From Atopobium deltae (GTDB lineage: Bacteria > Actinomycetota > Coriobacteriia > Coriobacteriales > Atopobiaceae): DNA of 64,000 bases. Below are positions 51,566 to 60,446 of this stretch, piece after piece. Each line of letters starts with the position of its first letter. Position 1 is the stretch's first letter. A program made the translations under genes and the position numbers. The DNA lies in the NCBI RefSeq assembly GCF_001552785.1, contig NZ_KQ959516.1, positions 89,853 through 153,852 on the forward strand. The letters are read 5' to 3'. Under the pieces are notes generated by a model. The model did not search any database, was not told the DNA's origin, and saw only the letters and a list, made by a program, of their open reading frames with translations.

Positions 51566-52813
51566 TTAGAAGGCATTCTGGACGACGAATTCGCCTTCCT
51601 TCATGATCTTGTCCATGTTATCAACCTTGAGGTCGTGGATGTCACGAGAAGGATCGCCGTTGATAACGAGCAAGTCAGCATACTTACCAGCCTCGAGAGA
51701 ACCAAACTCGTCAGCCTTGTCAAGCATAGCAGCACCGTTGAGGGTAGCAGCCTTAATGGTGTCCATAATGGAGACGCCTGCGTGGTCTACGAATGCGTAC
51801 ATCTCATCGATGGTTACGTGACCATAAGGAGTTACGAAGCTGAAGGAGTCAGAACCGATGGTAAGGGTAATACCCATCTTGTAAGCCTTCTCGAGGTTCT
51901 TGTACGTACGGTCAAGGCCCTTCTCGACCACGGTCTCGCCCTCGAACTTCTCGAGCTCAGGAGTCCAGTCGGGTGGATAGGTGGAGTACCATGTGGGCAG
52001 GAAGCCGATAGTTGGGGTGAAGTAGGTACCCATCTCGGCCATAAGCTGCATGGTGCGCTCGTCCACCTCGAAACCGTGAATAAGCTGACGGCTACCAAAA
52101 CGTACAACGTCATACGCAGCGCCAAAGTTGTTGTAAGAGTGAGATACCAGAGGAATGCCTACCATCTTGCACTCGTCAGCAATAGCCTTAATCTCTTCAG
52201 AGCTGAAGAGCTGCAGACGGTCAGAGTCCCAACGCCAGATGCCGCCACCAGTGGCCCAAATCTTAATGGCATCGGGGTTCTCGCGAAGGCGCATACGGAT
52301 TGCCCTACGAAGCTCCCAAGGACCGTCGGCCTGATAACCCCAAGGATGGGTCTCACGGGAGATCTGCAAAGGCAGGTTGTGGGAGTCACCATGTCCAGCA
52401 ACACGGCAGAAGCCGAGACCAGTTGCGAAGATACGAGGACCCTTCATAACGCCCATGTTGACCAAGTCACGGATAGCAATACCGTTACGACCGATCTCAA
52501 GTACGGTGGTAAGACCATGGCTCAAAGCATCATAGGACTGCTTAACAGCACAAGCCTGCTTTTGAGCAGTAGACTCGATAACCCAGTCGTTATCGTTGTC
52601 GGTCAGGTTACCAGAGAAGTGCAGGTGGGTGTCAATAAGACCAGGCATAATGGATTTGCCCGTAATGTCTAGGACTTCGTAACCCTCAGGGATTTCCTTA
52701 CCCTCGCCTGCATAGACAATTTTCTTGTCATCAACAAGCACCAGACTGTCGTTGACAGGGGCAGCGCCAGTACCATCGATAAGCTTGCCGCCTTTAAAAG
52801 CATACTTGCCCAT
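51566..52813 (-). CDS. Amidohydrolase family protein (imidazolonepropionase/prolidase-like)
   Basis: 415 residues. Metal-dependent amidohydrolase fold: MPGLIDTHLHFSG (two His ligands), IKIWATGGG (probable carbamylated Lys), VSHSYNNF, HGFEVDE and IGSDSFSF (metal Asp). The layout resembles Xaa-Pro or imidazolonepropionase-like cytosolic members that act on dipeptides or cyclic amides; the substrate cannot be read from sequence. ATG 52813 follows TGGAG with 5-nt spacing, the same GGAGTAAGTATG context as pepT. Codon use appears biased toward highly expressed choices, and the gene has a strong terminator. Confidence 0.88.
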   Translation of the reverse strand: MGKYAFKGGKLIDGTGAAPVNDSLVLVDDKKIVYAGEGKEIPEGYEVLDITGKSIMPGLIDTHLHFSGNLTDNDNDWVIESTAQKQACAVKQSYDALSHGLTTVLEIGRNGIAIRDLVNMGVMKGPRIFATGLGFCRVAGHGDSHNLPLQISRETHPWGYQADGPWELRRAIRMRLRENPDAIKIWATGGGIWRWDSDRLQLFSSEEIKAIADECKMVGIPLVSHSYNNFGAAYDVVRFGSRQLIHGFEVDERTMQLMAEMGTYFTPTIGFLPTWYSTYPPDWTPELEKFEGETVVEKGLDRTYKNLEKAYKMGITLTIGSDSFSFVTPYGHVTIDEMYAFVDHAGVSIMDTIKAATLNGAAMLDKADEFGSLEAGKYADLLVINGDPSRDIHDLKVDNMDKIMKEGEFVVQNAF

Positions 52814-53195
52814 ACTTACTCCAATCATAACGTATGCTTACACTACGAACTGCTTACACTAACTAGTAGAACCAAACGCTCGCGCTTCTGTTTGCGCAGG
52901 TCGTGAATGCACAATGCCCAGAGAGTTTATGCTTTCGAGGACGTGCAAAACGAAACGCACCCTTGGGTGGATGTCCGTACGGCGCATTTAAGGTGCACCA
53001 CACACAACAAAGACGACGTACAAAAAACCACCTTTGGTTATCTATAGAGTAATAAGGAAAGGTTTTGTCTTGGAGCACTATCCTACAAGCGCTCAGAACA
53101 AACCGATTATCGGAAACATGCGAACGATTAACGGAATGGATAAAAAGTTTGCCGAGAAGACCGTAATAAAAACGGTGGTAAATATGTACATACCT
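52814..53195. other. Intergenic region upstream of the amidohydrolase gene
   Basis: 382 bp with no gene I can support. It contains CACCC-TT-GGGTG near 52969 and ACCG...CGGT near 53160. A plus-strand frame (53034-53225) has no ribosome binding site, and its upstream part looks random. The amidohydrolase promoter is expected here but no consensus pair was found. Confidence 0.45.
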
Positions 53196-53735
53196 TCACA
53201 AGCCCTGTATAGAGGCAGTGTTTGAGCGGCGTTTGCCTTGTGTTATGGTCGCGGCGAAGGCTGCCGTACCCAGCACAAGCGGCGTGAGCATGGAGGACGT
53301 GTCGTACGTATGAGGAAGTTTTGCAGCGCCAGTTTTTTGTGCACCTGGGTTTTGACTTGTCTGCTTATTGGCCACGGCTGCAGGTGTAGCAGAAGAAACC
53401 TGCTGCTTGCTGAACTGCTGCGGCGTTGACTGCTCCGACGCTTTACGCTGGTGCTTGACCGCGTGTTAACAGTGGCGTTCGAACGAGCCGCACCTGAAGG
53501 ATCGACGGCTGAAGGTCGCTACTCGAACGATCGCTGCCCTGAGGAACACCTGCCTGTGGCACTGGCAGATACCTGTTCACGAAGCCCGCGGGCACGGGAT
53601 CCTCCATCAGAATGTATCGACGAATGCCGTAGGTGCCCGAAGCTTCGAGGGTCTTCTCGTCAGCGGCGGCACTAGCCGGGTTTTGCCGATACTTATTGCC
53701 ATACTTATTACCTTGCGACCTTTTGGCTCTGGAAA
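53196..53735 (-). pseudogene. Frameshifted remnant of an LPXTG-like surface protein
   Basis: Minus-strand coding remnants in at least two frames. From ~53735 to ~53490 one frame reads through GNKYGNKYRQNPASAAADEK, ASGTYGIRRYILMEDPVPAG, and FVNRYLPVPQAGVPQG before drifting into nonsense. A different frame (open from 53465 to the TGA at 53196-53198) carries a Gln/Ser/Thr-rich stretch, then a sorting signal: KLPHTYD, a hydrophobic run (TPLVLGTAAFAATI) and KRR near the C-terminus. That is the LPxT-hydrophobic-basic layout of sortase substrates. There is no start codon; the 5' end is cut off by the terminator at 53733-53772. It is a decayed, 5'-truncated cell-wall-anchored protein gene. Confidence 0.68.
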
Positions 53736-53772
53736 ACGAAAAAGCCCTGAACTGTTTTACCAGTTCAGGGCT
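53733..53772 (-). terminator. Rho-independent terminator after tRNA-fMet
   Basis: 12-bp perfect stem AGCCCTGAACTG / CAGTTCAGGGCT (53743-53772, 6-nt loop), followed on the minus strand by TTTTTCGTTTT. It starts 8 bp past the tRNA 3' end. Confidence 0.93.
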
Positions 53773-53779
53773 GAAATTT

Positions 53780-53856
<77 letters not shown>

Positions 53857-53884
53857 CTATGGTATGCACAACGTGCGACATATA

Positions 53885-53913
53885 ATACTAACAACCTGCC
53901 AGAAGCGTGTCAA
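53885..53913 (-). promoter_or_regulatory. Promoter of tRNA-fMet
   Basis: Minus strand -35 TTGACA (53913-53908), 17-bp spacer, -10 TAGTAT (53890-53885), then TTATATG. The perfect -35 overlaps a 10-bp palindrome CAACTAGTTG (53911-53920). Confidence 0.8.
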
Positions 53914-53950
53914 CTAGTTGTGACGATCTTGTTAAGACGCTGGCGGCACA

Positions 53951-54748
53951 CTACGAAAGCGACTCCAGCAACGCTCGCATTTCCTGCTGCACGCCCTGTT
54001 CGCGATTCGTAAAGATAACACGCTCGGCAATTTGCTTAATCGCATAGCGGGCATTACCCATAGCGCAAGAATGACCCACAAAGCTCAAGATCTCGTAGTC
54101 GTTCATCGAATCGCCAAAGGCCATGACCTCATCGCGCGAAATACCGTACGCCTTCATAACCTGTACGATACCCGTCGCCTTTGTCACACCCAACTGGTTG
54201 GCGTCAATCCACTTTTTGCCTGAGGGCGTAAAGGCAAAGCGGTCGCCGAGCTCGCGAGAAAGCGCATACTGCATGTCCATCAGATACTCGGCCGTATCGC
54301 AGTAAATAGCAGCTTTAATAATGTTGACACTCGGGCTCAGCTCGTCATAAATACGATGCGCATCGGGGAGGTCTTTATCGACTTCGCGCTCGTAAACATC
54401 AAAATCGTCGTACAAAAACGTTTGCGTGCGCGCCGACAGAGCGACGTGCAAGCAATCGAAACGACGCACCACTTCAATAAGGCGCTTCAGAGCTGCGTGG
54501 CTCATCACTTCACGATCGACGAGCTCGCCTTCGACGTATACCTGCGCACCGTTCGAAGCGACAAAGTCCATCTTGTCCTTAATAGGCGCAAAGAATTTGC
54601 AAAGGGTATCGTAACGACGACCCGAAGAAGCGGCAAAACGCACGCCCTTCTCGCGCAAGGCAAGAATCAGATCATAAGTCTCGGGTGGTACTTCGCTATT
54701 CTCGTCAAGCAATGTTCCATCCATATCAGATGCAATAAGCTTAATCAT
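53951..54748 (-). CDS. Cof-type HAD-IIB phosphatase
   Basis: 265 residues. HAD motif I DMDGTLLDEN with the nucleophile Asp, motif II SGRR after FAASSGRRYDTL, a C2B cap, motif III Lys in VTKATGIVQVMK and motif IV AFGDSMNDYEIL. Cof-type enzymes dephosphorylate sugar phosphates, FMN or pyridoxal phosphate with low specificity. It lies 34 nt after a paralogue, likely co-transcribed. ATG 54748 has AGAGGG with 5-nt spacing. Confidence 0.93.
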   Translation of the reverse strand: MIKLIASDMDGTLLDENSEVPPETYDLILALREKGVRFAASSGRRYDTLCKFFAPIKDKMDFVASNGAQVYVEGELVDREVMSHAALKRLIEVVRRFDCLHVALSARTQTFLYDDFDVYEREVDKDLPDAHRIYDELSPSVNIIKAAIYCDTAEYLMDMQYALSRELGDRFAFTPSGKKWIDANQLGVTKATGIVQVMKAYGISRDEVMAFGDSMNDYEILSFVGHSCAMGNARYAIKQIAERVIFTNREQGVQQEMRALLESLS

Positions 54749-54782
54749 GCTGCCCTCTCTTTTGACTGTAGGTTATGTTGCG

Positions 54783-55625
54783 TTAAGCGCTTTGCATAAA
54801 AGCGGGAAGACGCTGGTCACGAGCGGCATCGGCAAGCTCACAAAATGCAGCCGCGACTGAGTGATCGGCAGCGGCGCCAATGTGATAGCGGGCGCGGGCG
54901 TGAACTTCGGACACTGAGTTGTGTACTGCAACCGAATGCACCGCCGCGTCGAACATCTCGATATCGTTGACGCCGTCGCCAAATACCATGATTTCGTCGA
55001 GGCTCAGACCGAGTTTGGAGGCAAGAATTTTTATGCCGTCAGCCTTAGTCCAACCAGCAGGCGATACATCAAACCAGTCGGTGTAGGAGTTAAAAAATTC
55101 GAACTGCGGGAACGTTTCCGAAAGCTCCTGATGTAAAGCCTGCAAGTCCGCCAAGGACGCATCACAAGTAAGCGCTGCTTTGTTGCAGGCAAAACGAGGA
55201 ACTTCATTCACTACACGATAACCGTGAGGAAAGACCTGCTCGTGCTGCATCTGCCAATTGACGACATCCCCTATACCGATAATCCACGGCTGGGGATCCT
55301 CATCACTCAAAAGCAAGCCGACGCCAGGATATTTTTCTACCAGCTTGGCAATGCGCACAAGATCTTCGTGATCGAAACACCTCTCAAACACGGTCTTGCC
55401 GTCAATGCGCAAAAGCAAGCCGTTGCACATAAGTGCACAATCAAGCGCCGACAAATCGTGCTTAAAAAAGTACTGTAAATCATTGAGGGGACGTCCCGTT
55501 GCGGGAGCAAAACGTATACCAGCACTTCGAAGCTCTCGAATTGCTTGCAAAGTTTGCTCACACACAACGGGCTCACCAAATGGCAAGAGTGTGTTATCCA
55601 AATCCGATAAAACAAGCTTAATCAC
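54783..55625 (-). CDS. Second HAD-IIB phosphatase, paralogue
   Basis: 280 residues with the same motifs as its neighbour: SDLDNTLLPFG, ATGRPLNDL, WTKADGIKILASKLG and VFGDGVNDIEMF. The two genes look like an old duplication, now clearly diverged. The start is set at GTG 55625 (AGGGGG 5-6 nt upstream), which gives the typical family N-terminus IKLVLSDLDN; TTG 55646 lacks support. The substrate is unknown. Confidence 0.9.
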   Translation of the reverse strand: MIKLVLSDLDNTLLPFGEPVVCEQTLQAIRELRSAGIRFAPATGRPLNDLQYFFKHDLSALDCALMCNGLLLRIDGKTVFERCFDHEDLVRIAKLVEKYPGVGLLLSDEDPQPWIIGIGDVVNWQMQHEQVFPHGYRVVNEVPRFACNKAALTCDASLADLQALHQELSETFPQFEFFNSYTDWFDVSPAGWTKADGIKILASKLGLSLDEIMVFGDGVNDIEMFDAAVHSVAVHNSVSEVHARARYHIGAAADHSVAAAFCELADAARDQRLPAFMQSA

Positions 55626-55686
55626 ATAAACCCCCTGTTTGGTCAAAATGTTCGGTTACGACGGACGCAAGTGTGCGGCGTCGCCC

Positions 55687-56988
55687 CTACTCCTCCTTTT
55701 GGGGCACGGCGAAGTAAGCAACCAAGTTTTGCAGCACGTCAACCATGGTCTCCAGGCTCGGCACGGGCACAAACTCGCGAATCGAATGCATGCCGTACGC
55801 ACCCGTTGCCAGGTTGGGACACGGCAAGCCGCGGAAGGTCAACTGGCTACCATCGGTACCGCCACGAGCTGCAACACAACGAACATCCGCAACACCAGCC
55901 TCGTGATTTGCCTCGATAGCGTGATCAATCAAGAAGTCCAAACCAACCAGGCGCTCGGCCATGTTGCGATACTCAGGCCTGATCGAAACCTCAATGGTGC
56001 CTTCGCCGTAGCGCTTATTCAAAAACTCAGCCACATCGCGCATCAACTGCTCACGCACGGCGAACTTCTCGTTATTAAAGTCACGAATAATGTACTGCAT
56101 CTTTATTTCGGACTCATTACCCGAAATCTCGGTGGGCATGAAGAAGCCTTCGTAACCCTCGGTATGCTCGGGACGCTCGTTGGCGGGAACAAGCGCGTCA
56201 AACTGGTGCGCGAGGGTGATCGCGTTGACCAAAATGTTCTTGCCCTCGCCGGGGTGCACGGCCACACCCTTAATGGTGATGTTGACTTCCGATGCCGAGA
56301 AGGTCTCGTAGTTGATCTCGCCTAATGCGCCGCCATCGACGGTGTAGCACCACTTAGCACCGAACTTATCGATATCCAAAAGCTCCGCACCGTGGCCAAT
56401 TTCCTCGTCGGGAACGAAGGCGATCTTCAGCGTGGGATGTGGGATAGTAGGATCGGCCTGCAGGCGGGCGATAAGGGCCATGATCTCGGCCACGCCGGCC
56501 TTATCGTCACCCGAAAGCAAGGTGGTGCCGTCAGAGCACACGATGTCCATACCGACGAATTTCTCGAGATCGGGCACCATTTCGGGCGTGGTTTGCACGG
56601 GCTTGCCATCAACGATGCCTGCAACCAAGGGACCGCCTTCGTAATGTACGATATGCGGACGCACGCCCTTACCAGGGGCATCGGGGGCCGAATCCATGTG
56701 GCCGCACAGGCCGAGCGCAGGCAGATCCTCGGCACCAGCAGACGCAGGAACCGTCGCAGTGACGTAGGCATGATCGCTTACCGCAACATCAAGGCAGCCC
56801 AGCTTAAGCAGATCCTTCTCGAGCATGCGCGCCATATCAAATTGCATGGGCGACGACGGAACCTCGTCGGAATTGTTCGGATTCGATGTGCTCCACACCT
56901 GTACGTAGCGCATAAAACGCGCCACGACATCCGAAACGCCCTCGGGAATGGGTACGCCCGTGTAGTTTTTAAGTTCGCACTTATCCAT
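55687..56988 (-). CDS. pepT: Peptidase T (tripeptidase)
   Basis: 433 residues of the M20B family. Metal and catalytic motifs: GLCGHMDSAPDAPG (HxD), LLSGDDKAGVAEIM (bridging Asp), FVPDEEIGHGA (catalytic Glu-Glu), WCYTVDGG, and RGGTDGSQLTFRGLPCPNL near the end. PepT removes N-terminal residues from tripeptides in the cytosol. ATG 56988 has GGGAG. Together with the C69 and S66 peptidases it points to a peptide-using lifestyle. Confidence 0.96.
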   Translation of the reverse strand: MDKCELKNYTGVPIPEGVSDVVARFMRYVQVWSTSNPNNSDEVPSSPMQFDMARMLEKDLLKLGCLDVAVSDHAYVTATVPASAGAEDLPALGLCGHMDSAPDAPGKGVRPHIVHYEGGPLVAGIVDGKPVQTTPEMVPDLEKFVGMDIVCSDGTTLLSGDDKAGVAEIMALIARLQADPTIPHPTLKIAFVPDEEIGHGAELLDIDKFGAKWCYTVDGGALGEINYETFSASEVNITIKGVAVHPGEGKNILVNAITLAHQFDALVPANERPEHTEGYEGFFMPTEISGNESEIKMQYIIRDFNNEKFAVREQLMRDVAEFLNKRYGEGTIEVSIRPEYRNMAERLVGLDFLIDHAIEANHEAGVADVRCVAARGGTDGSQLTFRGLPCPNLATGAYGMHSIREFVPVPSLETMVDVLQNLVAYFAVPQKEE

Positions 56989-57213
56989 ACTTACTCCCAA
57001 CCTTGTGGTTTATCAGAGCTTCTATAATCTAATATCAGTGTATAGGAATATGATGCGCACGGGGGACTTACCCCTTAATGGTGCCGTAGTTTGCTAGAAG
57101 TTCACATTGTGCCAATATCCTAGCTGCTTACCCAATTGTCGAGAGAATCGATGTGGCTCGTAGGCATCAAACGGACTCATTGGCACTACATTGTGCCCGT
57201 AGAAAGGCGAAAC

Positions 57214-58587
57214 ATGTCTCGTATGGATATTACGCTCGAAGAAATTGCCGAAACCCGCAGCATGGTGGCGGACCAACACCTGGATATTCGCACCATTACC
57301 ATGGGTATTAACATCGCTTCGTGCGCTGACGAAGACATGCAACGCATGTGCACCAAAGTGTATGATCGCATCACCACGACTGCCGAGAAACTCGTCGCGA
57401 CAGCGCAGGATCTGCAGGACGAGTATGGCATTCCCATTGTGAACAAGCGCGTGTCAGTAACGCCTGTCGCGCACATTGCGAGCGCATGCCACGACCAAGA
57501 TTTAACTCCCCTGGCACAGACCATGGATCGCGCTGCTAAAGCGTTGGGCATTGACTTTATGGGTGGTTTTTCGGCACTCGTGCACAAGGGCATTGGCAAC
57601 GCCGACCGTCGTCTTATTAACTCCATTCCCGCAGCGTTAGCACAAACCGAACGCGTTTGCTCGTCGGTCAATGTTGCAAGCCTGCGCGCGGGCATTAATA
57701 TGGACGCCGTGCTGCTCATGGCACACAAAATTATTGAAGCTGCTCAGCTCACGGTCGACATCCAGTGCTACGGCGCTGCAAAGCTCGTCGTGTTTTCGAA
57801 CATGGTTGAGGACTCGCCTTTTATGGCGGGCGCCGTACATGGTTCAGGCGAGGCCGATGCCGTCATTAATGTTGGCGTCTCGGGCCCTGGCGTAATGTCG
57901 GCAGCCCTCGAAGACCTCCCCGCTGACGCAGACATGATGCAGGTAGCCGAGCGTATTAAGCAAACGGCCTTTAAGATTACGCGCGCTGGTGAGCTCATGA
58001 GCCGCGAGGCCGCTCGTCGTTTGGGTGTCGAGAAGGGCATCGTCGACTTGTCACTCGCACCAACCCCTGCGGTGGGCGATTCTGTAGCACGTATCCTCGA
58101 GATCATTGGCGTTGGCACGACGGGAGGACCTGGCACTACCTGCGCACTTGCCATGTTAAACGACGCTGTCAAGAAGGGCGGCGTTATGGCAAGCTCTTCG
58201 GTTGGTGGCCTTTCGGGAGCGTTCATTCCCGTTTCGGAAGATGCGGGCATGATTCATGCTGCAAAAACGGGTGCTCTAACGCTCGAGAAACTTGAGGCTA
58301 TGACCTGCGTTTGCTCGGTTGGTTTGGATATGATTGCTATTCCTGGCGATACACCCGTCGAAGCTATCGCTGGTATTATCGCCGACGAAATGGCTATTGG
58401 TGTTATTAACAACAAGACCACCGCTGTGCGCCTTATTCCCGCCATTGGTTGTGTTGAGGGTGACGTGCTGGAATTTGGTGGTCTATTTGGTTCGGCACCT
58501 GTTATGCCTGTTAATGCACATGCAGGACAGGTGTTTGCCCACCGTGGTGGACGCTTCCCCGCCCCGCTTAACTCGCTCAAAAACTAG
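57214..58587 (+). CDS. UPF0210 / DUF711 family protein
   Basis: 457 residues. Characteristic patterns: [14 protein letters not shown] near the N-terminus, [13 protein letters not shown], and [10 protein letters not shown] with the glycine-rich [16 protein letters not shown]. The fold is pyruvate-formate-lyase-like but no glycyl-radical loop is recognisable, and function is unknown. The family is usually next to a UPF0237 ACT-domain gene; none is present in the 213 bp upstream. ATG 57214 has AAAGG 7 nt ahead, so the longer frame from 57136 is rejected. It converges on murB with only 4 bp between stop codons and no terminator. Confidence 0.9.
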   Translation: MSRMDITLEEIAETRSMVADQHLDIRTITMGINIASCADEDMQRMCTKVYDRITTTAEKLVATAQDLQDEYGIPIVNKRVSVTPVAHIASACHDQDLTPLAQTMDRAAKALGIDFMGGFSALVHKGIGNADRRLINSIPAALAQTERVCSSVNVASLRAGINMDAVLLMAHKIIEAAQLTVDIQCYGAAKLVVFSNMVEDSPFMAGAVHGSGEADAVINVGVSGPGVMSAALEDLPADADMMQVAERIKQTAFKITRAGELMSREAARRLGVEKGIVDLSLAPTPAVGDSVARILEIIGVGTTGGPGTTCALAMLNDAVKKGGVMASSSVGGLSGAFIPVSEDAGMIHAAKTGALTLEKLEAMTCVCSVGLDMIAIPGDTPVEAIAGIIADEMAIGVINNKTTAVRLIPAIGCVEGDVLEFGGLFGSAPVMPVNAHAGQVFAHRGGRFPAPLNSLKN

Positions 58588-58591
58588 CTTA

Positions 58592-59560
58592 CTATTCGCC
58601 TAAGAAGCGCACTTCGGGTTCGAGCGTGACACCAAAATGGCGCAAAACTTCAGCCTGTACGTGCTCAATTACCGCATGGACATCAGCTGCAGAGGCACCG
58701 CCAACGTTCACGACAAATCCCGCATGCATGGTCGAAACCTCAGCGCCGCCGACACGGTATCCCTGAAGACCTGCATCCATAATCAACTTGCCAGCAAAAT
58801 GACCTTCGGGACGCTTAAAGGTGGAACCAGCGCTCGGAAGCTCAAGGGGCTGTTTAGCATTGCGGCGCTCAGTAAAATCGTTCATTTTGGCACGAATAGC
58901 AGCTTCGTCGCCCTCTTGCAGCAAGAAGGTGACCTCCAAGGCCACAAGACCTTCTCGGCTAATACGGCTTGCACGGTAGCCAAACTCAAGCTCCTCGTTG
59001 GTGAGCGTAATGATGTTACCAGCAGGAGTAAGGGCTTTAACGCTTTCGATAATGTCGGACATGCAGCCATCGTAGGCGCCAGCATTCATAAACGCTGCGC
59101 CACCAACCGAGCCCGGAATGCCACACGCAAACTCCATGCCTGTCAAGCTCAGAGCACAGGCCATCTCGGCCGCGTCAAACAGCGTGACACCCGCCTGCGC
59201 GATGATGCGCTCACCCTCCACCATGAGGTCATCAAGGGCATCGGCCATGCCGATAATAACACCGCGGTAGCCAGCGTCGCTTACCAGCAGGTCACTGCCT
59301 CGTCCGATGATGAAGTAGTCGCACATAAACTCACGGCAGGCGTCGATAATAACGCGCACACGCGAAAGCGTATCGGGCACGACATAAATGTCAGCAGGAC
59401 CACCAACAGCAAAGGTGGTGTGAGCGCTCATAGGCTCGTCAAGGTAGACATTTTCTTTTCCGACGATGCTTGTGAGGCGCTCCGCGAGCGCTGCAATGTT
59501 GGGTTTCTCGGTAGTGGAATTCGTGGTAGTGCCTGTAGTGGTATCGCCTGAATCAGACAT
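58592..59560 (-). CDS. murB: UDP-N-acetylenolpyruvoylglucosamine reductase
   Basis: 322 residues. FAD-binding IIGRGSDLLVSDAGYRG, substrate segment GFRASRI-type YRASRISREGL, and LELPSAGSTFKRPEG with the catalytic Ser. It reduces UDP-GlcNAc-enolpyruvate to UDP-MurNAc in the second step of peptidoglycan precursor synthesis. A Thr/Ser-rich segment of ~20 residues precedes the fold. AAAGGAG lies 10 nt from ATG 59560. It stands alone, divergent from the riboflavin transporter operon. Confidence 0.95.
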   Translation of the reverse strand: MSDSGDTTTGTTTNSTTEKPNIAALAERLTSIVGKENVYLDEPMSAHTTFAVGGPADIYVVPDTLSRVRVIIDACREFMCDYFIIGRGSDLLVSDAGYRGVIIGMADALDDLMVEGERIIAQAGVTLFDAAEMACALSLTGMEFACGIPGSVGGAAFMNAGAYDGCMSDIIESVKALTPAGNIITLTNEELEFGYRASRISREGLVALEVTFLLQEGDEAAIRAKMNDFTERRNAKQPLELPSAGSTFKRPEGHFAGKLIMDAGLQGYRVGGAEVSTMHAGFVVNVGGASAADVHAVIEHVQAEVLRHFGVTLEPEVRFLGE

Positions 59561-59706
59561 GAGAGAGCTTCACTCCTTTGTTTAAAATCTTTCAGTCAAG
59601 TATAGCGATAAAATCCATGTTTGGGCACGTGCCTGCGCGCGCCCATGCAAAAACTGCAAGCTGGATACATAAAAGGCAAGCTGCATGCAAAAACTTCATG
59701 ATGCGT

Positions 59707-59737
59707 TTGCATAAAGCGTGGACGAGGATGGTATAGT
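59707..59737 (+). promoter_or_regulatory. Promoter of the FMN riboswitch-ribU transcript
   Basis: -35 TTGCAT (59707-59712) and -10 TATAGT (59732-59737) with a 19-bp spacer, about 10 bp ahead of the aptamer. Spacing is long but positions fit. Confidence 0.6.
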
Positions 59738-59746
59738 AAAAGCGTA

Positions 59747-59861
59747 GTTTCAGGGCGGGGTGCAATTCCCCACTGGCGGTAAGTAAGAAGCCCGCGCACC
59801 GCATAAGCGGTTGATCTGGTTAGATTCCAGAGCCAACGGTTACAGTCCGGATGAAAGAAAC
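59747..59861 (+). promoter_or_regulatory. FMN riboswitch (RFN element)
   Basis: All conserved RFN segments are present in order: P1 GTTTC...GAAAC (59747-59751 with 59857-59861), CAGGGCGGGGTG, AATTCCCCAC, GGCGGTAAGTAAG, AAGCCCGCGCACCGC, GGTTGATCTGGTT, GATTCCAGAGCCAACGGTTACAGTCCGGATG. The start codon of ribU lies 12 nt after P1, so FMN binding probably blocks translation; no separate terminator is obvious. Confidence 0.96.
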
Positions 59862-59872
59862 GAGGTCGTAGC

Positions 59873-60442
59873 ATGAATACGCTTTCTGGCGATACCCATT
59901 CGACAACGCAAGAAGGAGCTTGGACTACCAAGCGCATCGCTATCACCGCACTTTTATGTGCTGTCGCAGCGCTCTGCACGCTCTTTATAGAATTTCCATT
60001 GCTCCCCCATCTTGAATTTTTGAAATATGATCCCTCGGGTATTGTGGCGCTCATTGCAGGACTTGCTTTTGGACCCGCGACAGCCGTCATCGTGTCGATA
60101 CTTCCCAACCTTGTGCATATTGCCACGCAATCTGGTTTATATGGCATGCTTATGGCCGTGCTTGCCACGCTTACCTTGAGTTTGCCTGCGGCGATCATCC
60201 ATCAGCACAAACAAAACTTTACAGGTGCGCTCATTGGCATGGTCGTTGGTGGCGTATGCAGTCTGTTTTTCTGCGTTGCGGGAAACCTTGTCATAACACC
60301 ACTCTACATGGGCGTACAGCTGCAAGATGTACTCAAGCTGCTTGTTCCAGCAATTCTTCCTTTTAACCTTGTCAAAATTTTGCTGCACTGCGTTGTCACT
60401 GCGCTTTTGTACAAGCAGACAATCAAACTTTTGAACAACTAA
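59873..60442 (+). CDS. ribU: ECF riboflavin transporter S component
   Basis: 189 residues with about six hydrophobic segments (~20-42, 50-72, 75-95, 100-125, 130-150, 155-180). LEFLKYDPSGIVALIAGLAFGP matches the RibU signature, where LKYDPS is the hallmark segment, and the FMN riboswitch upstream confirms riboflavin as substrate. An EcfA site for the energising module lies in TM helix motifs not resolved by eye. It is followed 5 nt later by the ECF ATPase gene. GAGG precedes ATG 59873. Confidence 0.95.
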   Translation: MNTLSGDTHSTTQEGAWTTKRIAITALLCAVAALCTLFIEFPLLPHLEFLKYDPSGIVALIAGLAFGPATAVIVSILPNLVHIATQSGLYGMLMAVLATLTLSLPAAIIHQHKQNFTGALIGMVVGGVCSLFFCVAGNLVITPLYMGVQLQDVLKLLVPAILPFNLVKILLHCVVTALLYKQTIKLLNN

Positions 60443-60446
60443 ACGC

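Noticed and set aside
53034-53225. Plus-strand small gene of 63 codons
   Set aside because: No ribosome binding site, upstream half looks random, and it runs into the antisense pseudogene tail.
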